From Allium sativum (lineage: Eukaryota; Streptophyta; Magnoliopsida; Asparagales; Amaryllidaceae): a stretch of DNA of 64,000 nucleotides. Under the pieces are notes generated by a model, which was not told where the DNA came from, ran no database searches, and saw only the letters and a program-made list of their open reading frames with translations. This document shows, piece after piece, positions 27,530-40,706 of this stretch. A program made the position numbers and the translations under genes. The stretch is taken from the NCBI GenBank assembly GCA_030737875.1, contig CM060912.1, positions 122,154,993 to 122,218,992 on the forward strand, in the 5' to 3' direction. How positions within the stretch are numbered: position 1 is the stretch's first letter; the number at the start of each line of letters is the position of its first letter.

Positions 27530-28644
27530 TGAGTGACATAGAAATGTGTTTATTTTATGCTCTTATATCTTGTCTTTTGTATATAAATAAATATTACTTG
27601 GGTATTGTTTTGTTACTTTTACAGATATTCCAACCCAGCCCGCACGCAACCAGAAATGTAGAGAAATAGAGTTCAGTTTGCTGTGTATTTGCATTTTGAA
27701 GAATTGTAGATGAAGATATCACATCTAGTTGCTGTTGGACAAGAAAAGGATTGATAACAAGGCCTTGCACATCACAAATCAATGAAGAAGTGTCAAGGAA
27801 ACAAGAGGAAAAGAGAAAAGGCCCAAATTTGCTTTATTTATCTAAGGCCCATTTATGTTCTCATTGTAAACTAAGTGGTGATGTAATGACCAGGCCCATT
27901 TATCATTAGGGTTAGGGTTAGGGTTTGGCTATCTACCCTATATATACCCTTGTAATGGCATTGTAGCCACCATCCTATCCTATATCTCATTCTATTCTCT
28001 TCTTCATTAATAAAACTCATTTTTCTTTTATGCAATTTTCTATTGCTTAGCAATTAGTGTTGTCTACACGATTAGATTCGGTAGAACACTATTTGTATTT
28101 TGCATTTCTTTTCATTAGTGATTGACCGTCTGATTAGATTCAGTGGTAATCCTAATTGTTATTTTCTGTTCGTTTAATTCTATTCTGCAATTTTATTTCC
28201 AATATTTTATCTTTAATCGTTGAATTTATTACATATCTGATTAGATTCGAATCGGCAGTAAATTTAATTGCATCTTTTAAATTCTACTTCCTGTTGTTAT
28301 TTATATTCTGCACTTTTATTTTCTGTATTTTAATCGTGTTCATAGTTTAAATTGGATTTGATTAGATTTGAATCTGATTCATAGTTTCATTGCTTTTCCA
28401 TTGAAATTGTGATTTGATCGTCAGTTCAGTTAGATCTATTCTGAATCAAATTTACAGTTTTAATTTTGTTTTGTTTTGTTTTCAAAATCAACCTCCAAAA
28501 TTTTGTCTAACTCGCCCAAGAGATTAGATAGATAATTTAATTTAATTCACCTCCCTGTGTTCGACCTGTATGCTACACACCTGTATGCTTGCAGAATTTA
28601 TTACAAATGTCGCGCTTTTCTAATTCATAGATTAGCGTCGATCA
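27530..28644 (+). mobile_element. 1115 bp solo LTR inserted in D1
   Basis: It begins TG, ends CA and is flanked by the 5 bp repeat TCCAT (27525-27529 and 28645-28649). The uninterrupted site is visible in D2 near 47555-47580. Plus-strand promoter features are a telomere-like GGGTTAGGGTTAGGGTTT run at 27909-27926 and TATATATACCC at about 27943. AATAAAAC follows at about 28010. Downstream are about five diverged copies of TGATTAGATTC (28068-28440). The family is unknown. The end 'ctccctgtgttcgacc' resembles several plant gypsy LTR ends, but this is only suggestive. Confidence 0.8.
27905..27951 (+). promoter_or_regulatory. Telo-box and TATA box of the solo LTR
   Basis: A run of TTAGGG/TTTGG units is followed about 20 bases later by CTATATATACCC. 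Telo-boxes near TATA boxes are known from plant promoters. Here the pair sits about 400 bases into the LTR, where a U3 promoter is expected. Confidence 0.55.
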
Positions 28645-28649
28645 TCCAT
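28645..28649. repeat. Target site duplication TCCAT, right copy
   Basis: Pairs with 27525-27529. Confidence 0.75.
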
Positions 28650-28951
28650 TCACATAAGCTAGCTCCTTCCTGAGCTTTCTTGTTGATCCATTGCTTCACA
28701 ATCGATTGTTTGCTTTTCAAACTATCGAGCTTAAACTAAACTTCACCAATAGCCTCCCCAAAGCCTCTAGATGCCATGCATCAAAAATCAGCACCATCTG
28801 TGTTGATATGATGGATCGATAATGGTCCATAGGCTATGGATCAGTACCGATCTATAAACTTAGTTTATTTTTGGCTTAAGTTTTATTCATAACTTTCCTG
28901 CAATCCCTAGAATCAGTGCACCAAAAGCCAAGTCCATCAGAGTTAATACAA

Positions 28952-28967
28952 GGATCAGTACTGATCC
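28952..28967. repeat. Second GGATCAGTACTGATCC palindrome in LTR D1
   Basis: Identical to 27442-27457, about 1.5 kb away. About 390 bases apart once the inserted solo LTR is removed. Confidence 0.85.
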
Positions 28968-29887
28968 ATGTACTACGGATCGATAGCTGTCTATGTAATA
29001 AAAGAATTTTCACTCGAAAATTTTCATGTTGCCTTCCGGTGACCTCCAACACTCCTTCTCCACGTTTCATCTAAATTCAAGTACCTGAACCTCCAATTAG
29101 CTACGTTATTTGATTCTTAGTCCTAAAACATGCAATTTTAAATGAACAAATCAAGCTTAATATACAATTCAATCACGCAAACAATAATTCATCCAAAATC
29201 AAATATGTACAATCATTCAAACATATATAAGCATGATTCATATCACAATAATCATAGATCTAGTATAATTCACACTAAACATATGTAAAACATGGTGGAT
29301 CTAATCAAATTTCATGACATGGTAATATTATGTTATCCTATGATGTCTATATCTAAAATAAGCATATATGATCCAGTTTTAGGGTAGAATTAACATACGA
29401 GGTATAAAATAATCTAAGTAACACATGTAAGGCATAATAGATATGTGAGAGATCTTCATCAGTCAACAAAACATAGATCCAACGCAAATAACAAGAAACC
29501 AAATTTGGACAGTGAAGAAATTCTTTAATCCCAATGATATATGATGAGATCCAATCTTTCTTGATATAGATCTTGCCTCTCGATATAATTTAGAATGATT
29601 TGGAAAAGAGTGAGATTAGGGTTTAGAGATTAAGTTGAACTTGAAATTCACATACACCCAACCTAATGTTTAGAATGAGGAGAAGAGCTCTAATTCTCTC
29701 CTCAACCCCTTATTTGTAGATGTAGGTCCTTAGTCTAATAGGCTCACTAATTAGCCCATTAGCTGAAATTAATTTGCCATGCATGAAAGAAAACTTAAAG
29801 CAATAATTTCTTCTAAACTGTTGAGCTAAATTCCTAATGTGGCCATTTTGTGGAATGTCCAATTATCATTCCATTCTAATGAGACCA

Positions 29888-31875
29888 ATTAGAAGATCGT
29901 CTTTGCCGTTTACATTATGTTTACTGTGCAATGTTGGCTTTCTGAAAATCATTTTTATATAGGTGAAAAAAATTGAAATTTACCTTTGTTTGCCTCCATT
30001 TTTCAAAGAAAAAATATGTCTTGGGTATAAATATACATGCAATTTTGGTTAAAAAAAAAGATATTACTTACCAGTCCTTTCTTTTCATACATTGTTCTTA
30101 ATGCTGAACACCCGTGACCTGACTGTGACCATTTGTTTCCTTATAAGTTAATTAGTGGCACTGAGATTAGTTTTATGTTATTGTAATGTCCAATGCAAAT
30201 AAGTAAAATGTTTGTAAAATCAAATTGGTTCATACCAAATTGCCATATTGATTTTGGTGGTTATGATTAATAGTTAAAATTATAGTAACTACTTTGGTGG
30301 ATACGAGGGTTTCTATTTGGATGAATGGAAATGGTTGAGGATATTACTATTAGAAAAACTTCTATAACCAAGGCATGTATATCTAAATTTTCAGTCAAGC
30401 ACTGTAGCTGCATATATATATTACAGACCCATTTGTTTTGTTTTCCAATCAAAATAACATATCCTCCATTCTTTACTGCTATACAAACCCGTGTAGCATA
30501 GTTTTTCCATACAATTCACAGTATAAGAAGAATTTTTGTTTTCAGTCAAGAAAAACCGAAATGCATGCAAAAAGAATGACTCTTGCGTCGTTATCTTGTT
30601 TGTCTACTGCAGTAGCAAATATCCATATAAATTTTTCAATGGGTGTTCAACAACAAGAATAGCATTTATTCCAGTTCTATGTACAATTTTACGTATAAAA
30701 AATGCAAAAAATTCATGATTCTTAGATCTCTGTAACACGAGTACTTGTGCAAAACTGATACCCTAACCTATATATTTCGTCCATCAAGCAATGCATGGAC
30801 TAACTATTTTTTCCCTTAAGCAAGTGCATGGAAGCTGCATTTTGATTCTATAATGAAATGAATAGAAGACAAAGCATGCTTTAACTCTATTGTTTGTTAC
30901 TACTCTATTCGTAAGCACCTCTCTCCATAAAAGAAATATGTAGGTTTGCATTTATAATTAATTTAGTGTAACACAATTATCATCAGTTTTATGTTTGCTG
31001 CTTCTTCTTCACTCTCCTTTTAGTTTCTGGTAAAATTATCAATTTTATGTTTTCATGAATGTAGAATACTACATTCTTAAGCTCTGTTTCACTATTCATT
31101 ATTTGATGCATTACTTCCCACTGAATAATTGGTTTTCTACATATCACTTGTATGTAAGACAAATTAGTCAAGGGATAGTTGAAAAGGTTTTTAAGAATAT
31201 CAATTGCTACTTTATTGATTAATTCATTAGAGTAAAGAAATTAACCCTCATCGTTAAGCAATTATATCACATTATTAATTGATTTCTTTAAATTTTTGTA
31301 ATTATGAAAGAAACAAGTGGTTATGTCCCTCTTATTAAGTCGTTTCCATTTGACTCTTCTAAGTTGTTATGGCTTGGCATTTTAGAAATGATATAAGTTA
31401 ACAATTTCCAATTTAGGTGCAACATAAGTATATCCATGCTGAGGATTTGCTGCTAGCTTATATAAATCCCCATTATGTTCCTTATTTAGTCAACCATATT
31501 TGAAAAGTACTCCTTTCTATATTTCATGTTTTAAGATCTCTCTTAATGTATTTTAATATTTGCAATAAGATGCCAACTAGCTATTTTGAATGCATCGGGA
31601 ATTGCAATATATAAGTGGAAAAGTCGTTCAGTTTGTGCTATATAAATTAACAAGTAAAGTGGTTATCACATCGAACTACTAAAGTGTGAAATGAAATTAC
31701 AAAATGTAGTATTAACTAACACACTATCAATATTATTCTAAATAGAAAAGGTTTTCCCCTTGTTATGTGAACTAACTTCTGGTAAAATAAAGTTCACTTA
31801 AACTAGTAGAAGTGACTTGATGCTTCGAAGACTATATGATTTTAATGCCATAGCATAATGTATACGCAGATTATA
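29888..31875. other. Unassigned AT-rich DNA, target of E1
   Basis: About 2 kb with no similarity to any other part of the window. Short frames (30438-30662, 30536-30718) show no recognisable motif and no support as exons. It continues without a break at 43585 once E1 and one copy of its TTATA duplication are removed. It may be ordinary intergenic DNA or the edge of an older, unrecognised element. Confidence 0.5.
31871..31875. repeat. E1 target site duplication TTATA, left copy
   Basis: Identical to 43580-43584. Confidence 0.9.
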
Positions 31876-34800
31876 TGTAACACCCCACGCCCGCTAGGGT
31901 CACTCACAAAGGGAATGCCATAGCATCGGTGGAGTATTTTAGTGAATATAGAACAGAAAAATTACAACAAGACAGATATAAATAGTACTTGAAATTTTAA
32001 AACATCATCTCATAACAGCGGAAATAAACATGTCTGGTTACATCATAAAACCACGATAAAAGTCAAGTACAATATCCATCAAAATAAAGAAGTACATAAT
32101 CCCACTCTCTCATACAATAGCCATAACAAAAGAAAAGATAACTGGATAACTGGAGCTTTACATCTATCCAAGCTCCTCAAGACTGGAACAGCAATCCGAT
32201 CAAGCTCTACTACCACTAGGATCCACCGTAGGACCTGAGGGTTGGGAAAAAAAAAGATAAAAACAACGGGGTCAGACATAAGTCTGAGTGAGTCCTATAA
32301 CTTTAACAATACAATCATTAAGGTAACCAGAGAAGATATAAACTTGACCTACGGTAATATCTGGGGATGAATGGCTACACTAAGCAGCTTGGTAGACTTA
32401 GGATAAACTAAGATAACCGTCGGGACGCATCTACCCACCCAAGGATAATTACTAACTGCACCACACCAGTCATTCCTACTTAAAGGTTGATCCCTTCCAA
32501 GGACTTAGAAAATTTCCCCAGTAGTTCCATGTACCCCTAGCCCACTACATAGGTGCCGTCTGCCCCTATCTCCACTAGGTGTACCCAGTAATTCTTAACC
32601 AGTAGTTTCGTGTACCCCTACATAGGTGCCGTCTGCCCCTATCTTCATTAGGTGTACCCACTACTCCCCATCGATCGGCTCCCTACCGTAGATACCCGTG
32701 CTGGTCCCACAGTGGGGTGTATCACTCCCCTAAAGTGGCTACCCAATACTAACGGTGCACGGCTTTGTATCTACACGATGCAACAACGGCTTATCTACCA
32801 GCCCGGGCCCACACACGCATATGAAACCCGTTGGACTTGCGTTGCCACCACTAACCCGTTTTGGCCTCTTATAATCAAGCCCAATATGCGTGTCCCGTCA
32901 CTCAACATGGGTCGAGCCCACAAAGATACGTTTGGGATATTGGTTGAAATGGGCCCCCACAAGCTACCCACTTAAGCTTGTCAAATATTTAGTGTATCCC
33001 ACTTAACTCTTTAATCATGTTTATTTACATGTTTCTCTTGGTTAAGTATTCTAATCGTATTTTCTATTGCCACCCAAGGCAACCCACTAGATTCCACATG
33101 CCACCCAAGGCACCCACTTAACCCCTCATGTCCCACTACATGCTATTATGGTTAAGTGTTTCTTAATTAATTAAGACCGTGATCTCCCGTAAAGACCTCC
33201 CACATTAGACTGGCTGTTATGACCGCCTGGTTAAGCCGGTAGAATCCGGGCAGTCTTACGTCATAACAGAGTCTAACCTCGTGTCTTTACCTTAATCACG
33301 TATTTAATTTATGGCTAAGACCTCTCACATTGGGCTGACATTTGTAGCAACTGGTTAAGCCGGTCGGGTCCGGGCAGTTTTACACTACAAATGAGTCCAA
33401 CCTCGTGTCTTAGTCAATTAATTACACCTAATTAATCACCCCCATATTAATTATCCCTAATTAATATCAAGTTTTCCATAACATGGGTAGACCTAACTCA
33501 ATAGGTAAATTCCCATGGGGTAGACCTAACTCAATAGGTAAATTCCCACTTATGGTAATTTATTTTTATGGTATGCTTAATCATACCCAAACATTCATTT
33601 ATTAACATATTTACCAACCCCATCGTTCCCCACGTAAATCGTTCTCGTTACATGACATAATAAGGGGAAGATCATCACAAATATCATGGGTTTAACATAC
33701 AACTTTGTCATGGGTTAAGAGGATGTCAACTTGCATATATGAGCATATATTAACCCAACTACATATAACCCAAACTTGCATATTATCATACACATGATTT
33801 GCATAACATGTTGCATATGAGCTTGCATATTATCATACACATATATTGCATAACATGTTGAACTTGCATATAGGCATTCTCAATCTTGCATAACATGTTA
33901 AACATGCATTTAAGCATACACATAACTTGCATAAGCATTCACATACTTGCATAAGCATCCACATACTTGCATAAGCATTCACATACTTGCATAACTTGCA
34001 TATCATGTCATTTAAGCATATACATATCTTGCAAAAGCATTCATATATTCGCATAAGCATGCATAACTTGCATATCACATAAATCTTGCATTTAAACATA
34101 TACATGACTTGCATAAGCATCCATACTCTTGCATAAGCATGCATAACTTGCATATCACTCTCAACTTGCATTTAAACATATACTTAACTTGCATATCACT
34201 TTCAACTTGCATAACTCACTTTACTAAACATGCATAATTCCACTTATTAAATATGCATAAATCCACTTATTAAACTTGCATATATCAACTTGTTAAACAT
34301 GCATAAATCAACTTATTAAGCATGCATAAACCAACTTATCAAATATGCATAAAAATAGAACAACATAGAGTAATATATCATTATACATGATTCAAACTCA
34401 CTAATCCGCATTTAAGACCATAGGTCTCATTACACCCAATCTACTTACTTTAACAATTGATGTTAAAGTGATAGAAACTCACCAAACTCAAGATTAGCAA
34501 CCTTATGAAGTAGAATTAGTTGCTAACTATGAAGATAATGATGATTGAAGATTGATTAGAGAGGAATTAGCTTGCAACTTTCTTCATAGATTAGTGGAGG
34601 CTTCTCTTAGAATTTAATTTGGCGGCATGAGGCCATTATTTCTATTTTTGGTAAGGATTAAGGTAGGTTTAGGGTGTATTTATAGATTAAGAGAGTGTTT
34701 TAGGCCCTTAGATTAACCCTAGATTTATTTAGGACCCTTAGATTTCGGCACCTTCCAGAAACTAGCCCTAAGACCAAGCCCAAACCCCAAACTGGTGCAC

Positions 34801-35159
34801 CCAACCACAGAACTCACTAGAAACTGTGCAGGTTTCTTGGCTCGGCACGGGCGCACTTCCCAACTGCGCCAGTGTATCTTTGTACTGGCGCACTTCACAA
34901 GTGCGCCAGTGCATCTTTGTTCTGGCGCACTTCACAAGTGCGCCAGTGCAATTCTGGCCTGTTTCTGGTTTTTCTGCCTAACTTCGTTCGTCCATATCTC
35001 TTTCATACGGTACCCGTTTTACGCAAACTCGGACTCTATTTCGCGTATTTTTCCGAGACGAACGCAATAACGCAGCCCGTTACCCCTAATTCCCACATCT
35101 GAGATTATTCATCCTGTAATTAGTGAATTTTAGTATTAACTAAAATTCGGGGTGTTACA
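31876..35159 (-). repeat. E1 3' LTR
   Basis: Starts TGTAACACCCC and ends GGGGTGTTACA, which are inverted repeats of each other. On the minus strand, the order from 35159 down is: a conserved U3 core (about 35000-35082), GC-rich palindromes (34848-34950), a TATA box (34677-34685), a TATGCAAG minisatellite (33751-34345), two large stem-loops (33189-33413), a short CAGAC/GTCTG hairpin (32273-32286) and a pyrimidine tract. The open frames inside (for example 32652-32975 and 33833-34171) are by-products of repeats and are not genes. Confidence 0.93.
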
Positions 35160-35173
35160 TTCTCCCCTCCTTA
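35160..35173 (-). promoter_or_regulatory. E1 polypurine tract
   Basis: The minus strand reads AAGGAGGGGAGAA directly before the 3' LTR. It primes plus-strand DNA synthesis. Confidence 0.88.
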
Positions 35174-35711
35174 AAGGATTTCGTCCCCGAAATCTCTAAG
35201 CTAAGGAGAATGCATATCCTACCATCCAAACAACCATCTACTCAAATCATCAACCACGGGCATCCATTGTCCTTAAATGGTTTCTAATGATGTATGAGCA
35301 TATGCAAAAAGTGTGTGTATATGTTCCCTATCTAATGTATGAACATATGCAAACCATGATAGTGCCATGCATCCATTATGTATGCGAGAGAACCCTATCG
35401 ACACATACAATATCTACATGAGTGCACAATCATTCACCAAAATGCATCATCCATGTGATAACACAACCATTATACATCCATAAATATATCTTCCTACACA
35501 CAATTTTATGCAATATGCAATATGAAGTGACTGAGCCGATCTAGTGCCTAGAGTGTGTGTATATGCATCCACGAGCAACCACTAGCAAACACTTGCATCC
35601 ACTTGCATCCATCAACCATAACATGTCTCAAACACATGTTTCAACCATAGGTTTACCCTATCTAAAGGCCAAAGGTACTAACGAGAGGACATACCGAAGA
35701 TAAGATAAGTA
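35160..35711 (-). mobile_element. E1 3' noncoding region
   Basis: It lies between the polyprotein stop and the 3' LTR. It contains TGGATGCAAG-type repeats near 35560-35620. The E2 internal region has a clear relative at about 54430-54560, which ties E2 to this lineage. Confidence 0.8.
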
Positions 35712-38700
35712 CTAGACAAGCGATAAAGGAGAAAGTAAAGACATACCCTCAAAAAGAAATGGGTACAACGAACGCATCTTCGCTTCCGTCTCCCAAGTTG
35801 CGTTGCTCTCATCTTCTCCCCATTGCACCTTGACTAGATGAACCTCTCGATTCCTCAATTTCCTAGTCTCTGACCCAAGGATGCGAGTAGGAGCTCGTCG
35901 AATCGTCGCATCACGCTCAACCTCTACATCTCTAAGTAAGCTCGGCTCTACCACCTCTGCGGTCTCATGTAAGCATTTCCTCAGATGTGATACATGGAAT
36001 ACATCATGAACACCACTAAGTCTGTCGGGCAACTCCACCATATATGCCATCCGTCCAATCCTTTCCTTAATAGGAAAGGGCCCAACAAACCTCGGTGCTA
36101 ACTTCCCAACGGATCCGAAGCGAACAACATTTCTCAACGGAGATACCTTGACAAAAACCATATCCCCAACCTCAAACTCAAGATCCGTCCTTCTCTTGTC
36201 CGCATAAGATTTTTGCCTATCCTGCGCTGCTTTCATCCTTCTTCGAATCAAGTCAATCTTCTCAGAAGTCTCTCTAACCATATCGGGCCCTAGCAAGATC
36301 TTATCCGTAGATTCCCACCAACATGTAGGTGATCGACAAGGCCTTCCATAGAGAGCTTCGAAAGGAGCCATACCAATACTGGACTGAAAGCTGTTATTAT
36401 ATGCGAACTCCACTAATGGAAGATGCTCTTCCCATGTACCTCCAAAATCTAAGGCACAAAGCCTCAAAAGGTCTTCTAGAATACGGTTCACCCTCTCAGT
36501 CTGGCCGTCTGTCTGAGGATGATATGCGGTGCTTAGACACAATTGAGTCCCCACTGCTTCTTGCAAACTTCTCCAGAACTCACTAGTGAAGATAGGATCT
36601 CGATCACTAACTATGCTAGAGGGTACCCCATGCAATCGAACTATCTCTCGAAGATATACAGAAGCTAGCCATGGAGCGGTCCTCTTGCTCTTCACAGGTA
36701 TGAAATGGGCGCTCTTAGTAAGTCTATCTACCACCACCCAAATTCCTGTATTACCTTTTCTCGACCTGGGTAACCCGTCAATAAAATCTATCGAGACGCT
36801 ATCCCACTTCCATTGCGGAACCTCCAATGGGTGAAGCAACCCACCTGGTTTCCTTTGCTCCGCCTTCACTTGCTGGCACACTAAACATCGAGCGACATAC
36901 TCGGCCACATCTTTTTTCATACCGGCCCAGAAGAAAACCCTCTTCATGTCTTGGTACATCTTATCCCCACCGGGATGAATGGTCATCTTAGAACGGTGTG
37001 CGTCATCAAGAATAGCCTTCCTCAAACCCTTGTCTTGCGGTACGCAAAGTCTACCGTCTCTACGCAAGCACCCCCTATCGTCTAGGGTGTACCTACTCAA
37101 ATGGCTGGACGACTCCCCCCTCATGAGCTTCTCTATCAACTCAACCAACTGTGGGTCGTCCCTCTGGGCTTCTCCAATCCGCCCCAAAAGAGTAGGCCTA
37201 ACTTCCAAGGAAGCTAGCAAACCGGGTACATAATCAACGGAAGGTCTGAAATCAAACATCGAGATAAATTCCAAGCTTTGTCGTTCCACGAACAATGGAC
37301 TCAAGGACAATCTCTTCCTACTCAAGGCGTCCGCCACCACGTTACCCTTGCCAGGGGTATACGCTATCTCGAAATCATAGGATGTTAAAAACTCCATCCA
37401 CCTTTGCTGTCTCAGATTCAAATCCTTCTGAGAAAACAAGTACTTCAATGATTTGTGGTCGGTGAACAATTCGAATCTCTCACCAAGAAGATAATGGCGC
37501 CAAATCTTAAGCGCAAAAACAATAGCGGCCAGCTCTAGATCATGGGTAGGGTAATTTTTCTCATGTGCCCTCAACTGCCTTCCACCATAGGCTATTACCC
37601 TTCCCTCTTGCATTAAGACTGCGCCAAGTCCTGTTCCACAGGCATCGGTATAGACAACAAATGGCTTGCTCCCATCTGGCAACACTAAAACTGGAGCGGT
37701 GGTTAAAGCTCTCTTTAACCGTCGGAACGCATCATCACAATCTACGTCCCATGTAAAAACAAGATTCTTCTTTGTTAAGCGGGTTAATGGGGCTGATATC
37801 TTCGCGAAGTCTTTAATAAACTTCCTATAATAACCCGCCAACCCCAAGAAACTTCTTACTTCGGTAGCATTCTTCGGAACCTTCCAATCCTGAATTGATA
37901 CTACCTTCGCGGGATCCACAGCTATCCCTTCCTTGGAGACCACGTGCCCCAAGAATCGCACCTCCTTCCTCCAGAAGTGACATTTAGAGAATTTAGCCTT
38001 AAGGCTATGTGCTCGAAGAGTCTTCAACATTTCCCCAAGATGTAGGGCATGCTCTTCTTCACTCTTAGAAAATACTAAGATGTCATCCACAAAGACCACC
38101 ACGAATTTATTAAGGAACTCCCTGAACACCCTACTCATCAAATCAACAAAGTATGCAGGGGCGTTCGTCAACCCAAATGGCATCACCAGCCACTCATAGA
38201 AACCATCCGGAGTTCTAAAGGCAGTCTTGTCTATACTATCCTCAGCCACCCTCAACTGATGAAACCCCGTGGCTAAGTCCAACTGAGAAAATACTGAAGC
38301 GCCAACCAACTGATCGAAAAGATCATCAATCCTCGGCAATGGGTGTCTATTCTTCTTTGTGAGCTTGTTGAGTTCTCTATAGTCTACACAAAGTCTGAGG
38401 GACCCATCTTCCTTCGTAGCAAATACTACTGGAGCACCCCACTCCGATATGCTCCGTCTTATGAACCCCTTCTCAAGCAACTCCCCTACTTGCTTATGGA
38501 GTTCCCTCCTCTCACGAGGAGCCATGTGGCGCACTGGTAAAGATACCGGTTTAGCATTATCCACCAAATATATTCGGAAGTCAATCTCCCGCTTCGGAGG
38601 TAAGCCCTTCACCTCCTCAAACACATCCGGATATTCCCGGACCACTCTTACAGATTGCAAACTCTCGACCGAAGCGTCAAGCGATTCAAGATAACTTAGC

Positions 38701-40100
38701 ATAACAGAGTCCCTGGGATTACAAGAAATCTCGAGAGTGTTACCCAAGCGGGTCATCAGCCTAACAACTCTCCTTTCGCAATCAAGAACGGCACCATTAC
38801 TGGATAACCAGTCCATGCCCAAAATCAACCCATAGCCCGTGAAGCCCAATACAAAAGCATCACATCTAAACTCAATGCTAAGTATAGAAATCTTCAAACC
38901 CAAACATATCATGGACAAATAAGTGGAGCCCCCAATTGGGTTTGAAACAACCAAGGGATCATCTACCAGACTGGTGTCTAGGTGCAGTAACTCAACTAAT
39001 GATGATGAAATAAACGAATGCGATGCGCCTGAATCAAACAATGTACGGACAGGATGGTCAAATAGAAAAACCAGACTTTCAACGGAAATAGTTCTACCTC
39101 TCTCCTGAATCGGTGGAACCGCGAGAGCCTGTACTTGCCCCCTAGCCTGACTCGGTGCCATAAGAGCTTGCACCTGTCCTCCTGAGGTAGATCCCGTCCT
39201 TTGCCCCTTCTTAGGGCAATCCTTCACTAAGTGCCCTGCTTCGCCACAGTGGAAGCAACCGGTCTTCTTCTTCTTGCGACAATCCTTGCTTAGGTGGCCA
39301 GGTGTCCCACAATTGAAGCACTTCTTCTTCTTGCCCTTGCCGCCGTTGCCTTTCCCACCTTTGCTTTGCTGTTGTTGAGGTTTCTTTTGATCTCCCTTCT
39401 TCTCGGGTGCCTTATTAGCATTAGGACCTTTTTCTTCCTCATACATGAGTGCCATGTCAACTAGCTTCTCAAAGGTGGCCCCCATAGGGATATGAGTCAT
39501 AGCCAACCCATGCATAGGTTCATTTAAGCCTTTCACGAACCGCAAAGCCTTCTTCTCCGGTGTATTCACCATGTCTAGGCCAAACCTTGCCAATTGATTA
39601 AACTTGTTAACATATTCCTTCACCGAAAGATTTCCTTGCTTTAGAGTCAAGAATCTTTCCATATACAAGTTTTCCTCCGCCCTTGAGAGAAACTTTGTCA
39701 CAAATCTTTGCCTAAAATCCGCCCAAGAGTCAACGGGGCGTTCTCCATTAGTGACCTCCCACCAGAATGAGGCCTCTCCCTTCATTAACCAAGCAGCCAA
39801 CTTGACTTTCTTCCCTTCTTCCATCTCAAAGATATCCATCAACTCTTCCACCTCTTTAAGCCAATCTCTAGCCTCCACAAAGGTTTCAGATCCTTGAAAA
39901 GGTTTCCCTCCCATAGCTTTAAATTCCTTGCAAGTCTTAGCAAAATTATCCGTGCGGGGAGGAGGGGGAGGAGGAAGATCGGGTGCTACGGTTGGTGGAG
40001 GAATATTTGCTGGACCCGCAGTGGTGGCCCTAGCCTCCATCAATCTCCTATACCATACTGGTACCGTCACACCCTCCGGAAAATTAAGATTCTCGGCCAT
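35712..40100 (-). CDS. Ty3/gypsy Gag-Pol polyprotein (Tekay-like chromovirus)
   Basis: The 1462-residue single-frame polyprotein is processed into Gag and Pol for particle assembly, reverse transcription and integration. Gag occupies about residues 1-300. It has a proline-rich stretch, the retrotransposon Gag core, a lysine/glutamine-rich linker and two CCHC knuckles (C261-274 and C282-295). Protease has DSGA with Asp at 356. Reverse transcriptase has FVDD with Asp672-Asp673. RNase H has its first Asp at 819. Integrase has an HHCC zinc site from about 1034 and a DD35E core (Asp1105, Asp1166, Glu1202). A chromodomain-like tail (VKVQW to YPFLF) is at about 1415-1446. The frame is open to 40205, but Met at 40100 (MAENLNF) is the better start: it begins conserved Gag and the upstream 35 residues look like leader. 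No frameshift separates gag and pol. All catalytic residues are present, so the element is probably competent. Confidence 0.95.
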   Translation of the reverse strand: MAENLNFPEGVTVPVWYRRLMEARATTAGPANIPPPTVAPDLPPPPPPRTDNFAKTCKEFKAMGGKPFQGSETFVEARDWLKEVEELMDIFEMEEGKKVKLAAWLMKGEASFWWEVTNGERPVDSWADFRQRFVTKFLSRAEENLYMERFLTLKQGNLSVKEYVNKFNQLARFGLDMVNTPEKKALRFVKGLNEPMHGLAMTHIPMGATFEKLVDMALMYEEEKGPNANKAPEKKGDQKKPQQQQSKGGKGNGGKGKKKKCFNCGTPGHLSKDCRKKKKTGCFHCGEAGHLVKDCPKKGQRTGSTSGGQVQALMAPSQARGQVQALAVPPIQERGRTISVESLVFLFDHPVRTLFDSGASHSFISSSLVELLHLDTSLVDDPLVVSNPIGGSTYLSMICLGLKISILSIEFRCDAFVLGFTGYGLILGMDWLSSNGAVLDCERRVVRLMTRLGNTLEISCNPRDSVMLSYLESLDASVESLQSVRVVREYPDVFEEVKGLPPKREIDFRIYLVDNAKPVSLPVRHMAPRERRELHKQVGELLEKGFIRRSISEWGAPVVFATKEDGSLRLCVDYRELNKLTKKNRHPLPRIDDLFDQLVGASVFSQLDLATGFHQLRVAEDSIDKTAFRTPDGFYEWLVMPFGLTNAPAYFVDLMSRVFREFLNKFVVVFVDDILVFSKSEEEHALHLGEMLKTLRAHSLKAKFSKCHFWRKEVRFLGHVVSKEGIAVDPAKVVSIQDWKVPKNATEVRSFLGLAGYYRKFIKDFAKISAPLTRLTKKNLVFTWDVDCDDAFRRLKRALTTAPVLVLPDGSKPFVVYTDACGTGLGAVLMQEGRVIAYGGRQLRAHEKNYPTHDLELAAIVFALKIWRHYLLGERFELFTDHKSLKYLFSQKDLNLRQQRWMEFLTSYDFEIAYTPGKGNVVADALSRKRLSLSPLFVERQSLEFISMFDFRPSVDYVPGLLASLEVRPTLLGRIGEAQRDDPQLVELIEKLMRGESSSHLSRYTLDDRGCLRRDGRLCVPQDKGLRKAILDDAHRSKMTIHPGGDKMYQDMKRVFFWAGMKKDVAEYVARCLVCQQVKAEQRKPGGLLHPLEVPQWKWDSVSIDFIDGLPRSRKGNTGIWVVVDRLTKSAHFIPVKSKRTAPWLASVYLREIVRLHGVPSSIVSDRDPIFTSEFWRSLQEAVGTQLCLSTAYHPQTDGQTERVNRILEDLLRLCALDFGGTWEEHLPLVEFAYNNSFQSSIGMAPFEALYGRPCRSPTCWWESTDKILLGPDMVRETSEKIDLIRRRMKAAQDRQKSYADKRRTDLEFEVGDMVFVKVSPLRNVVRFGSVGKLAPRFVGPFPIKERIGRMAYMVELPDRLSGVHDVFHVSHLRKCLHETAEVVEPSLLRDVEVERDATIRRAPTRILGSETRKLRNREVHLVKVQWGEDESNATWETEAKMRSLYPFLFEGMSLLSPLSLV

Positions 40101-40281
40101 GCTGAAACGAAAAAGGGAAAATTCAAAACGGAGAATTCGAAGGATATACATATGGCTATTGGGGATTATGACTTTTCTTTCAAAAACTTTTCTCTTTAAA
40201 GACATGTTTTTGAAAATATCTCTTCCAAAAATGTTTTAGAAAAATAGTTTTCTAAAAATTTTATCTGTTCCGGTAACCTTT

Positions 40282-40293
40282 GCTCTGATACCA
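40282..40293 (-). promoter_or_regulatory. E1 primer binding site (initiator-Met tRNA)
   Basis: The minus strand reads TGGTATCAGAGC two bases inside the 5' LTR border. It primes minus-strand cDNA synthesis. Confidence 0.92.
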
Positions 40294-40692
40294 CGTGTAA
40301 CACCCCACGCCCGCTAGGGTCACTCACAAAGGGAATGCCATAGCATCGGTGGAGTATTTTAGTGAATATAGAACAGAAAAATTACAACAAGACAGATATA
40401 AATAGTACTTGAAATTTTAAAACATCATCTCATAACAGCGGAAATAAACATGTCTGGTTACATCATAAAACCACGATAAAAGTCAAGTACAATATCCATC
40501 AAAATAAAGAAGTACATAATCCCACTCTCTCATACAATAGCCATAACAAAAGAAAAGATAACTGGATAACTGGAGCTTTACATCTATCCAAGCTCCTCAA
40601 GACTGGAACAGCAATCCGATCAAGCTCTACTACCACTAGGATCCACCGTAGGACCTGAGGGTTGGAAAAAAAAAAGATAAAAACAACGGGGT

Positions 40693-40706
40693 CAGACATA
40701 AGTCTG
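40693..40706 (-). ncRNA. Short CAGAC/GTCTG hairpin near the E1 leader end
   Basis: CAGAC TTAT GTCTG lies on the minus strand just before ACCCCGTT and a pyrimidine tract. E2 and E3 have CAGTC/GACTG in the same context, so the arms changed in step. The copy in the 3' LTR is 32273-32286. Confidence 0.55.

Larger units (their letters stand above)
26151..29887 (-). mobile_element. 5' LTR of element D1 (about 2.6 kb without insert)
   Basis: It starts TGTGATGACT at 26151, next to a decayed PBS (TGGTATAAGAAC-like on the minus strand, 26139-26150). It ends at CATTCTAATGAGACCA (29872-29887). It is collinear with the D2 LTR (46135-48738 plus 59347-59409), with many mismatches. The minus strand carries a weak TATA-like CTACAAATAAG near 29710-29720. 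D2 has CTATAAATGA at the same place. A solo LTR splits it at 27530-28644. The partner LTR of D1 is missing, being lost at the copia joint. Confidence 0.75.

Noticed and set aside
27905..27928. Interstitial telomere repeat
   Set aside because: Only about three units, placed upstream of a TATA box inside a solo LTR. A telo-box promoter motif is the simpler reading.
32652..32975. 107-codon plus-strand frame, duplicated at 41072-41395
   Set aside because: It runs antisense through the E1 LTR, and its conservation simply reflects LTR identity. No known motif.
33833..34171. 112-codon Met/Cys-rich frame, duplicated at 42253-42591
   Set aside because: Produced by translating the TATGCAAG minisatellite.
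33751..34345. CRISPR-like spaced repeats (CTTGCATA every 12-20 bases), also 42171-42765 and 61912-62115
   Set aside because: The units are short, degenerate and irregularly spaced, without unique spacers of constant length. They lie inside plant LTRs, so they are minisatellites.
36329..40239. Several plus-strand frames of 60-100 codons
   Set aside because: Antisense shadows of the E1 polyprotein.
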